NCBI GenBank assembly: GCA_003165595.1
Contig: PLWQ01000023.1
Coordinates: 84,876-141,411, forward strand
Origin: Fibrobacterota bacterium
Lineage (GTDB): Bacteria; Fibrobacterota; Chitinivibrionia; Chitinivibrionales; FEN-1185
Direction: 5' to 3'
DNA length: 56,536 nucleotides
Shown piece by piece: positions 24,898 through 31,906 of this stretch. A program made the position numbers and the translations under genes. How positions within the stretch are numbered: position 1 is the first letter of the stretch; each line of letters starts with the position of its first letter. The notes under the pieces were generated by a model. That model worked only from the letters and a program-made list of their open reading frames with translations, had not been told where the DNA came from and did no database searches.

Positions 24898-25825
24898 TTC
24901 CGGCGCGCCGGGCGCCGCCGCGTTCGTTTTTCCCGGCGTGGCCGTCGAACCCAGCGGCGCCGAGGCGGCATTCTTCGACAAGCACCGGGGCGTTATGGCC
25001 CCGTTTATCGCGCAGGCCTCCGAGGCTGCGGGAGTAGACCTTGCCGAGGTTTGCGGGCACGGCGGTCTGGCCGGTCTCGACGAAAGAAACAGCCAGTTGT
25101 TTACCGTTGCGTACTCGCACGGCGTGGCCATGGTTCACGTCGACGCGGGCATTGTGCCTGCGGTACTGGCCGGTTATTCCCTCGGGGTGTATGCGGCGCT
25201 GTCGGCATCGGGAGCGGTTGCGTTTGGGGACTGCCTGGCCCTTGCCGCCCTCGCCTACGACCTGATGCGGCGGGAGTGCGGGGGCGCAGCGTATGCGATG
25301 GGCGCCGTCGTCGGCTTGACCGAAGAAGAAACCCGCGGCATGCTCGCCTCCGGCGCGTTTCCAACGGTGCGCCGGACCAATACCAACAATGCCACCTGCG
25401 GCGTCTACTCCGGCGCGGCCCCGGACATAGCCGGCTTCTTCGACGCCGCCCGCAGCAGGGGAGCGCTTTCCACGGTAACATTCGACGTGAGCATTCCATA
25501 CCATCATGCCGATTTCCTCGGCGGGGCCGCGCAACGCTTTCTGGACGCGGTGAACAAGGTGGCCTGGCGCGACTCGCCGGTCCCCGTTGTTTCGTCCATA
25601 GACCAGAGATCACTTGTAAAGGCCGCCGATCTGGCCGGGTTTGCCGCTCAGAACATCGCCTCGCCCGTCAATTGGCAAAAGGTCGCGGAGACCATCGCCG
25701 CCATGGGCGTCACCACCGCGTACGAATGCGGGCCCGGCATTTCCCTGTGCCAGAACGGCAGGTTTATCGAACCGCGCCTGCGGTATGTTACCGTCAGGAA
25801 ACTCGTGCGGAGAGAATCGCCGTGA
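24884..25825 (+). CDS. Acyltransferase-like protein (FabD/AT fold), probably not malonyl-specific
   Basis: A 313-residue alpha/beta-hydrolase-like acyltransferase. The nucleophile is Ser99 in LAGYSLGVYAAL, where the usual GHSxG has His replaced by Tyr. The catalytic His is in VSIPYHHADFL. The Arg that binds the malonyl carboxylate in FabD (Arg117 of the E. coli enzyme) aligns with Ala in ALAYDLMRREC. Its loss suggests a non-carboxylated substrate such as acetyl or another acyl group, or an editing role. A TTG start, overlapping the KASIII-like stop by 14 bases, is used because no ATG lies near the conserved N terminus AAFVFPG. Confidence 0.78.
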   Translation: MSNDNSGAPGAAAFVFPGVAVEPSGAEAAFFDKHRGVMAPFIAQASEAAGVDLAEVCGHGGLAGLDERNSQLFTVAYSHGVAMVHVDAGIVPAVLAGYSLGVYAALSASGAVAFGDCLALAALAYDLMRRECGGAAYAMGAVVGLTEEETRGMLASGAFPTVRRTNTNNATCGVYSGAAPDIAGFFDAARSRGALSTVTFDVSIPYHHADFLGGAAQRFLDAVNKVAWRDSPVPVVSSIDQRSLVKAADLAGFAAQNIASPVNWQKVAETIAAMGVTTAYECGPGISLCQNGRFIEPRLRYVTVRKLVRRESP

Positions 25826-26886
25826 AGAAGAGCATCTGTATCGCCGGGAGCGGAAAGATCGGCCGCGACGCGGGCATGTTCTTTCTCACGCGCGGCCACG
25901 CCGTGCACTGGGTGTCGGGCAGTGAGGACCGCATCGTGGATTTGCAGGCGTGGGTGACCAAGCGCGTCCACCTGTTTCTCAAGCGCAACGCCGGTGGGCT
26001 GCGGGAGATAAGCGCCTGTTTCGGCCTGTACGAGGAGCTGGAAGACGAATCGTTCGACGTGGTGTTCGAATGCACGAACGAATCGCTTAAAGTCAAGCGA
26101 GACGCTTTCCTGCGCCTTGCCGGACGGCATTCCCCCGAGGCGCTGCTGTTTTCCGCGTCGTCGTCCATTCTTCCCTCGGCCATTGCGCAGGAGTGCTGCG
26201 GCCTGCACGTGTTTTATCCCCTGGAGCTTGCCGGTGTTGCCGAGCTTATCGTTCCGGCCGACCTGCCGCCGGTCAAGCGCGACGCGGCGATTACCTTTTG
26301 CAAAGAAAACGGTCTTGCCGCCATTGTGCAGAGCGAGGCGACCGCCTTTGCGGTGAACCGCATGCTCCTGCCGCTGCAAAATGAGGTGTTCCGGGCGCTG
26401 TGCCGCGGGGTCTGCTCCGCCGATGCCGATGCCGCATCGGCTTCGGATCTTGTCGGCGTCGGCATGTGCGAATTCGCGCGGGGCGTGGGGCCGGCAGTGG
26501 TCGCCGCCGCCGTGGAAAACTATCGCTCGCGCATGAGCGCGGCCGAGTCGGAGCTCTACGGTCCGCTTTCTTCGGGCCTTGCCGCTTTCGACGCGTCGTT
26601 GGACGGCTGGAAGGCCGCCAAACCGCTTGCCGCAAGCGAGCGGGACGCGATGGCAACGTCCCTGTATTATCTTTTTATCAACACGTGCCTGCGGTTCCTT
26701 GAGCGCGGCGACCTGTTTGGGGCGGATCTCAATTGCGCGCTAGACCGGGTGCTTGGAGCGACAACGACGCTCGAAGAGGCGGTGTCGCGCGCGGGCAAGC
26801 GCACTATTGCGGCCGCGCTGCGGGCCGTCCGCCTGTCGGGCGGGGCCGAGTATTTCGAACCGTCGGCGCTGCTTGACGCAGAGTAA
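25822..26886 (+). CDS. 3-hydroxyacyl-CoA dehydrogenase family protein
   Basis: An NAD-dependent oxidoreductase of 354 residues that would act on a 3-oxo/3-hydroxyacyl thioester. Its Rossmann start is ICIAGSGKIGRDAGMFFLTRGH, a variant of the usual G-x-G-x-M-G. VVFECTNESLKVK matches the family E-x-x-E-x-x-x-x-K motif. The catalytic His lies in LHVFYPLELAGVAELI and the Asn in AVNRMLLPLQNEVFRA. A helical C-terminal domain follows, about 190-354. The GTG start overlaps the acyltransferase stop (GTGA). The operon has no SDR-type ketoreductase, so this enzyme may do the keto reduction, working as a beta-oxidation enzyme in reverse (inference). Confidence 0.85.
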   Translation: MKKSICIAGSGKIGRDAGMFFLTRGHAVHWVSGSEDRIVDLQAWVTKRVHLFLKRNAGGLREISACFGLYEELEDESFDVVFECTNESLKVKRDAFLRLAGRHSPEALLFSASSSILPSAIAQECCGLHVFYPLELAGVAELIVPADLPPVKRDAAITFCKENGLAAIVQSEATAFAVNRMLLPLQNEVFRALCRGVCSADADAASASDLVGVGMCEFARGVGPAVVAAAVENYRSRMSAAESELYGPLSSGLAAFDASLDGWKAAKPLAASERDAMATSLYYLFINTCLRFLERGDLFGADLNCALDRVLGATTTLEEAVSRAGKRTIAAALRAVRLSGGAEYFEPSALLDAE

Positions 26887-26937
26887 CGACCCATGGGTGC
26901 GCGGGTTGCCCGTGCACAACCCTTTCCGGAAACTCGC

Positions 26938-27654
26938 ATGAAGCTTGTTTACTCACTGGAAGGTTCAATCGGCCGGATCGTCCTTTGCAATCCGCCGTAC
27001 AATTATTTGCCCGAGCCCGGGTTCGAGCGTCCGGAAATACTTCAGGATTTCTTTTCACAACCGCAGCTTCGGGCCGTGATCGTCGCCGGCAGCGGCCGGC
27101 ATTTTTGCGCCGGCGCCGATCCGCAGGCGCTCTTGCGGATGCTTCGCGACGGTGACGCGCTCCGCCGCAAGCTCGCCGACGGCAAAGCCCTGCTCGACAT
27201 CATTCGCTATGCCACGGTGCCGGTCGCTGCGGCGATACGCGGCAGTTGCCTGGGCGGAGGCTTCGAGATCGCGCTCGCCTGCCATTTTCGGTTTGCCGCG
27301 ACGTCGGCGCTGTTTGGTTTTCCGGAATCGGGGCTTGGCGTGCTGCCGGGGCTGGGCGGCACCGTGGCGTCGCAGGAAACGGCGCATCGCGCCGGCGTGA
27401 TAGACTTGGCTGTGTCCGGCAGGATGATCGGGGCCGCAGAAGCGGTTTCGATGGGGCTGGTTGACAAAAGCTGCGAGCCCAGGGCCGTTGAGAACGAGGC
27501 CGGGATGTTTCTGGAACGGCTCACGGCGGGCAGGCCGGCGCCGCTGGTGAGAAGAATAATGGAATCTATTCACAATGCCCGGCGTTTTCCCATGGAAAAG
27601 GCGCTGTCGCGCGAGACCGAATTGTTCTGTGAAGCGGCGCGGGGCTCGCAATGA
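26938..27654 (+). CDS. Enoyl-CoA hydratase/isomerase (crotonase), first copy
   Basis: A crotonase-fold protein of 238 residues, slightly short for the family (~260). The oxyanion-hole segment RHFCAGADPQAL and the second element GSCLGGGFEIALAC are intact. Both acidic residues of true hydratases are present: Glu in GGGFEIA and Glu in FPESGLGVLPGLGGT. It could hydrate or dehydrate an enoyl/3-hydroxyacyl thioester, or act as a decarboxylase or isomerase as paired crotonases do in beta-branching cassettes. The ATG at 26938 gives the normal N terminus. It follows the HCDH by 51 bases and overlaps the AcpS-like gene (ATGA). Confidence 0.88.
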   Translation: MKLVYSLEGSIGRIVLCNPPYNYLPEPGFERPEILQDFFSQPQLRAVIVAGSGRHFCAGADPQALLRMLRDGDALRRKLADGKALLDIIRYATVPVAAAIRGSCLGGGFEIALACHFRFAATSALFGFPESGLGVLPGLGGTVASQETAHRAGVIDLAVSGRMIGAAEAVSMGLVDKSCEPRAVENEAGMFLERLTAGRPAPLVRRIMESIHNARRFPMEKALSRETELFCEAARGSQ

Positions 27655-28088
27655 CGCGCTCACCAAAAAAGGCCGGGGGGCGCGGCCGCAGAGACGTCAA
27701 ATTCCCCGGGCGCGGCGTTGTGCGCACCTGTCTCGAAATCGTTCCGATAGCGTATGTCAAGAGATCCCGCGGGCGCGCCATGCGGTCCGCGTTTTCCCCG
27801 GCTGCGGCCGCGACGCTGTCGCAGGCTTCGCCGCAAACGGTTGCCGGGCTCATTGCGGCGAAAAAAGCCGCCGCGGCGATCGTTGTTTCACTCTGCGGCG
27901 GCCGCGTGCCGTTGCGGGATATCAACCTGGCGCACGCGGCCGGCGGCGCCCCGCGCCCGGGAGGGCTGCCGCGGGGGGCGCGCGTTGCCGTAGCGGTTTG
28001 GCGCGACATTCGCATATCGATTTCCCATACCGCAACCCATGCATTCGGATGTGCCGCGGTCTTTACAGAAGAGGTTCCCCATGCCTGA
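27651..28088 (+). CDS. Degenerate AcpS-like protein
   Basis: A 145-residue very basic, GC-rich protein whose layout follows holo-ACP synthase. VRTCLEIVPI aligns with the GTDIVEI opening, LIAAKKAAAAIV with the AVKEA helix, and the C-terminal ISISHTATHAFGCAAVF is a near-perfect AcpS ending. Both metal-binding acidic residues are lost: the Asp of the first motif is Thr, and KEA reads KKA. Catalysis is therefore doubtful, and it may instead bind or position the ACP (inference). It overlaps both neighbouring crotonase genes (ATGA before, 8 bases after), so it is under selection as part of the operon. A normal AcpS-type gene lies at 15278-15685. Confidence 0.65.
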   Translation: MTRSPKKAGGRGRRDVKFPGRGVVRTCLEIVPIAYVKRSRGRAMRSAFSPAAAATLSQASPQTVAGLIAAKKAAAAIVVSLCGGRVPLRDINLAHAAGGAPRPGGLPRGARVAVAVWRDIRISISHTATHAFGCAAVFTEEVPHA

Positions 28089-28686
28089 AAGGCACGTTGC
28101 GCTCCATTGCGAAGGGACGACGGCTTTTCTCACGTTATGCGCGCCCCCGAAGAACGAGATGGGAGCAGCGTTCTTTGATGAACTTCTGCGACTTGTCCCG
28201 GCCATCGAACAGTTGCGCGTAAAGGGGCTGGTGGTACGCGGACAGGGACGGCATTTCTCATCCGGGGCGAACCTTCGTGACTTGCGCGCCATGCTCGGCA
28301 AGGAAAATGCCGCGGAGGGCATGCGGTCGCTGCGGGATAACAGCAGGGGATTTTGCAGCCTGGCCGCCCTGCCGTTTCCGACGGTTGCCGCCATCCAGGG
28401 GTGCTGTCTGGGCAGCGGACTGGAGCTCGCGCTTGCCTGCACCTTCCGTGTGGCTGCCAAGAACGCGGTGCTCGGCCTGCCCGAAGCCACGTTCGGCCTT
28501 TTGCCGGGCTGCGGCGGCACGGTGCGGCTCACGCGATTGGCAGGCTACCGCAGAGCAATTGAGTTGATACTGGCCGGCGAGTCTTTGCTCGCGTCCGACG
28601 CACTGGACGCGGGATTGGTCGACGCGGTAGTAGACAAGTCGGACCTTGGATCAACGGCGGTGAGGTTCGTGGAGAGACTCGGATAG
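28081..28686 (+). CDS. Enoyl-CoA hydratase/isomerase (crotonase), second copy
   Basis: A crotonase of 201 residues, clearly shorter than the family norm: it ends soon after the LILAGESLLASDALDAGLVD segment and lacks the C-terminal trimerisation helices. Core motifs are intact: RHFSSGANLRDL, QGCCLGSGLELALAC and GLPEATFGLLPGCGGT, including both Glu positions. It starts at an ATG with GAGG upstream, overlapping the AcpS-like stop by eight bases. It is the last gene of the plus-strand biosynthetic operon. Two crotonases next to a KS and a KASIII-fold protein recall HMG-type beta-branching cassettes. Confidence 0.85.
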   Translation: MPERHVALHCEGTTAFLTLCAPPKNEMGAAFFDELLRLVPAIEQLRVKGLVVRGQGRHFSSGANLRDLRAMLGKENAAEGMRSLRDNSRGFCSLAALPFPTVAAIQGCCLGSGLELALACTFRVAAKNAVLGLPEATFGLLPGCGGTVRLTRLAGYRRAIELILAGESLLASDALDAGLVDAVVDKSDLGSTAVRFVERLG

Positions 28687-28746
28687 GGCCGGGCAGGAGC
28701 TGCGAGGCCCCAAACGCGAGCGCGGCGTTTTTATGCTGATTTGCGT

Positions 28747-28856
28747 TCAAGGTGATCGTATGTCATTGCGAGGAGTCCGCGACGAAGCAATCTCAACTGT
28801 ATGAGATCGCCGCGCTGCGCTCGCGATGACACCCCTGCTTGAAATCACCTTGAAAA
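28747..28856. terminator. Inverted repeat between convergent genes
   Basis: TTCAAGGTGAT near 28747 and ATCACCTTGAA near 28846 flank the dispersed repeat at 28761-28831. A transcript from either side could fold this into a long nested hairpin between the two converging genes. Confidence 0.35.
28761..28831. repeat. Dispersed TGTCATTGCGAGG...CGATGACA inverted repeat, second copy
   Basis: A 71-bp element with TGTCATTGCGAGGAGTCCGC and AAGCAATCTC facing GAGATCGCCGCGCTGCGCTC and CGATGACA. It has the same termini and core as the element at 13709-13916, minus that copy's long internal insert. Confidence 0.75.
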
Positions 28857-28866
28857 CAAATTCGTA

Positions 28867-30396
28867 TTACGTGTCCCCGCAAAGCCTCAGCGCGCGCCGG
28901 CCGCACGCGACCGCTGCGCCCAGCAACAACAAGGGAATCGCAACCACCCATTTCATCCCGAAATTCATTGCCATCCCGGTCCACATCGTTGCGAACCCCC
29001 GGTAGGTGGCAAAGCCGGAAAAATCGACGTTATTCCCCTTTGCAAGATTGTCCCAATACCTGTGGTACGAGGGCGTGGTGCAGTCCACGCAGAAATCGGC
29101 GCAGTTGTAAACCTCCGGTCGGCCCGTCAGCTTATGCCAGAAAATCTGCGATGCGATGGCAATATGGGAATGGGAGACGGTGGCGAAGTCCTTGTGAAAG
29201 TAGTAAATCTGCTGGTACCACACCAGCGCGCCGAGCAGGTTGATCCAGAAAGCAACGAGCAGGACGGCGGCGAGCACCGCGCGTTTTGTAAGCCTCGCGC
29301 CGAGGTTGTGGACGAAAACGATGAGCGGCACGTGCCCTACGATCATTGCGGGGACAACGAGCCGCGGCCCCCAGCCCCAGCCGCCGCTCCAGTCGTGCCA
29401 GCGCGCATAGAACAGAAGATCGGTGAGCACGATCGTTGCCACGAATACCGCGACAGTCCTGTGAGACCGGAACAAAGGGCGCAGCGAAGCCGCGGCAATA
29501 ACGAGCAGGGGCGAGAATACGAACACGGATTTCGAGGGCGACAGAAGGAGGCCCGCAAGTCCGATGTGCAGCGGCGTTCCGAACTGCCTCTGTTCCTCGC
29601 CGTATCCGAAGTTGAACGCGGAACCGTAGCAATGGTGGTTGAGCGCCATGAGTGCGGCAAGCGGCAGCCCTGCCATGAGCGCAAACGCAAGGGCGCCTTC
29701 CGGAGTAGCCCGCTTTGCAAAAAGGCAATATGCGGCGTAGGACGCCACAATGAGGCAGAGCGGCGCATTGCCGATCTTGAGCAGGTACAGCGCGCTCGCC
29801 ACGGCGCCAAGCGCGGCGCCGCCGGAAAAATCGAGCCTTGTGTTCCGGGCGATGAGAACGAGAAGCAGAACCAGACATGCGGTGGAGGGCACTTCGGCGT
29901 GGATGATCTTTGAATAGGGAAGGAGAATGGATCCGCAGCAGATGAGCACAACGGCGACCGCCGATTCGCGGGCGCCATACCCGAGCCGCAGGAACAACAG
30001 GAAGAACAGCAGCGCGATGATTGCGGCGTAAATTGTATTTGTAAAGCTGAGAAAGAACCGGAGCGCATAGTCGAAGCGCACGCCAGAGGCCCGCGACACG
30101 AGGTCCGCGAGGGCCACCTGCGGCAGAAACGACACCGCGTAGCCGAGTCCGTACCGGCTGTGGTACGTTCCGTTCCTGGTGAGGTTGACAGCCCAGAAAT
30201 GATTGTTCTTCTCGATGGCAAGCGAGTGTTTGAAGTACAGGGATTTCGCCGTCTCGACGCTGTACTCGGTGTCGGAGGGAAGGTTTCCCATGGGCGCGAA
30301 CACGGCGAAAAAGAGAAAGGCCGCAACGGCCAGCCAAAGTGCGGCGCAAAACACGCGCGGTCGGGAACCGGGGACGACGGCGGACAGTGTGGTCAT
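28867..30396 (-). CDS. Integral membrane protein, probable GT-C glycosyltransferase
   Basis: A 509-residue inner-membrane protein with about ten hydrophobic segments. The first long periplasmic loop (GNLPSDTEYSVETAKSLYF, then YHSRYGLGYAVSFLPQ) has the acidic and Tyr-rich character of PMT/ArnT-like glycosyltransferases. Another loop carries HDWSGGWGWGPRLVVPAM, common in this class. It is most likely a lipid-carrier-dependent glycosyltransferase, with substrate unknown. The ATG at 30396 starts the first membrane segment more naturally than an upstream TTG. It diverges from hisD. Confidence 0.65.
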   Translation of the reverse strand: MTTLSAVVPGSRPRVFCAALWLAVAAFLFFAVFAPMGNLPSDTEYSVETAKSLYFKHSLAIEKNNHFWAVNLTRNGTYHSRYGLGYAVSFLPQVALADLVSRASGVRFDYALRFFLSFTNTIYAAIIALLFFLLFLRLGYGARESAVAVVLICCGSILLPYSKIIHAEVPSTACLVLLLVLIARNTRLDFSGGAALGAVASALYLLKIGNAPLCLIVASYAAYCLFAKRATPEGALAFALMAGLPLAALMALNHHCYGSAFNFGYGEEQRQFGTPLHIGLAGLLLSPSKSVFVFSPLLVIAAASLRPLFRSHRTVAVFVATIVLTDLLFYARWHDWSGGWGWGPRLVVPAMIVGHVPLIVFVHNLGARLTKRAVLAAVLLVAFWINLLGALVWYQQIYYFHKDFATVSHSHIAIASQIFWHKLTGRPEVYNCADFCVDCTTPSYHRYWDNLAKGNNVDFSGFATYRGFATMWTGMAMNFGMKWVVAIPLLLLGAAVACGRRALRLCGDT

Positions 30397-30589
30397 GTTG
30401 TGCGCATTCCTTGAAATCTTCCGATAGTTTTCCAGGGTCAAATTGTATCATGCGGCACGGGAAAAGAAAAGGCCGGCCGGCGTTTATCCTGGAGGACCGC
30501 AGGCTGCGTTTTACGGCGACGATTATGTATATTATCAACCGGCCATAGAGGCGATCAAGCCCGGGCCCATCCAGAAAGCAAGCACCATT

Positions 30590-31906
30590 ATGCGTCCAAT
30601 CCCTATTGTGGACATCTCCAACGCCGGCGGCAAACGCGTGATCCGGCGCATCCGTAAATCGCAGCAGGCGCGGGCCGGTCGGGCGCAGGCCGTCGTGGCA
30701 ACGGTCCTTGCCGACGTGGGGCGTCGCGGTGACGCCGCGCTGTTCGCCTATACCAGGAAATTCGACCATGTCGCGGTCTTTGCCGGGAACATCAGGCTCG
30801 ACGCGGCGTATATCCGCGACCGGGCGCACGACGCGCCCGCCGCCTTCAGGCGGTCGTGCGCAGAGGCAGCCAAGCGCATACGCGCGTATCACGAGAGGCA
30901 GAAACCCTGCGAGTTCGTGATGCGGACGCGGGAAGGGCTGCTGTCGCAGATCGTGAGGCCGGTGCGCCGGGCAGGGGTATACGTTCCCGGCGGTTTCGCG
31001 TTGTATCCGTCAAGCGTGCTCATGAACGTGATTCCGGCCCAGATCGCGGGCGTCCGGGAAATCGCGGTAGCCACCCCGCCCCGCGGCGAGCTCGATCCCG
31101 GCATTGCGTTCGCGCTCCGGATGCTCGGCGTTTCCGAAGTGTACCGCATGGGCGGCGCTCAGGCGATTGCCGCGCTGGCCTACGGCACCCGCAGCGTTGA
31201 GGCGGTGGACAAGATTGTGGGTCCGGGCAATTTGTATGTCGCGCTTGCAAAGAAAGCCGTTTTCGGGACCGTGGACATCGACGCGGTGGCGGGGCCCAGC
31301 GAGGTGATCGTACTGGCCGATGGGTCGGCGAATCCCGAGTGGGTTGCGCTTGATCTCCTTGCCCAGGCGGAGCACGGCAGCGGCGACGAAACCGCGTTCT
31401 GCGTCACCGAAGACGCGCGCTTTGCCGCCAGGGTGCAAAGCGCGGTTGCCGCCGAAATAGCGCGGTCGCCGGTTCGCCCGGTGTTCGAGCGGCTTCGCGC
31501 CGGCGCGCTGTGCATTTGCCTGGCGTCAAGCCGCGGCAAGAGTATAGAATTTGTCAACGAATGCGCTCCCGAGCACCTCGAGATCGTCACCCGGAACCCG
31601 CGCCGCGACCTTGCCGGAATCCGCAACGCGGGAGCGGTCTTTATCGGGCCCTATTCGCCGGTTGCGGTGGGCGACTATTTCGCCGGTACCAATCATGTGC
31701 TGCCCACCGGCGGGGCGGCACGGTTTGCCTCCGGACTCGGCGTGGAGAGCTTTGTAAAACGCATGTCGGTTGCCGAGATCAGCAAGGAGGGGCTTGGCCG
31801 CGCCTCCGCGCACGTATCGGTGCTGGCGCGGGCCGAAAAGTTCGTCCATCATGCCCTGAGCGTGGAGCGCCGGACCGGGCGGCAGCCGGCGGGCGATCCG
31901 GCGTGA
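30590..31906 (+). CDS. hisD: Histidinol dehydrogenase
   Basis: Last two steps of histidine synthesis, oxidising L-histidinol to histidine with NAD and zinc. 438 residues. Motifs: VPGGFALYPSSVLMNVIPA, YRMGGAQAIAALAYG, IVGPGNLYVALAKKAVFG, AGPSEVIVLAD, DLLAQAEHGSGDE (zinc ligands) and the general-acid region FVNECAPEHLEI, near the end HVLPTGGAARFASGL. The ATG at 30590 gives the family N terminus. No other his genes are in the window. It is translationally coupled (GTGA) to a B12 radical SAM gene, an unusual partner. Confidence 0.95.
   Translation: MRPIPIVDISNAGGKRVIRRIRKSQQARAGRAQAVVATVLADVGRRGDAALFAYTRKFDHVAVFAGNIRLDAAYIRDRAHDAPAAFRRSCAEAAKRIRAYHERQKPCEFVMRTREGLLSQIVRPVRRAGVYVPGGFALYPSSVLMNVIPAQIAGVREIAVATPPRGELDPGIAFALRMLGVSEVYRMGGAQAIAALAYGTRSVEAVDKIVGPGNLYVALAKKAVFGTVDIDAVAGPSEVIVLADGSANPEWVALDLLAQAEHGSGDETAFCVTEDARFAARVQSAVAAEIARSPVRPVFERLRAGALCICLASSRGKSIEFVNECAPEHLEIVTRNPRRDLAGIRNAGAVFIGPYSPVAVGDYFAGTNHVLPTGGAARFASGLGVESFVKRMSVAEISKEGLGRASAHVSVLARAEKFVHHALSVERRTGRQPAGDPA

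Noticed and set aside
25051-25821. N-terminal extension of the 3-hydroxyacyl-CoA dehydrogenase frame
   Set aside because: The open frame runs upstream through the acyltransferase gene in the wrong frame. The real start is the GTG at 25822, next to the Rossmann motif.
29132-30892. 586-residue minus-strand open frame
   Set aside because: Overlaps the membrane protein at 28867-30396 and the hisD start in another frame; composition is Arg/Gly/Pro-biased with no domain. Shadow.
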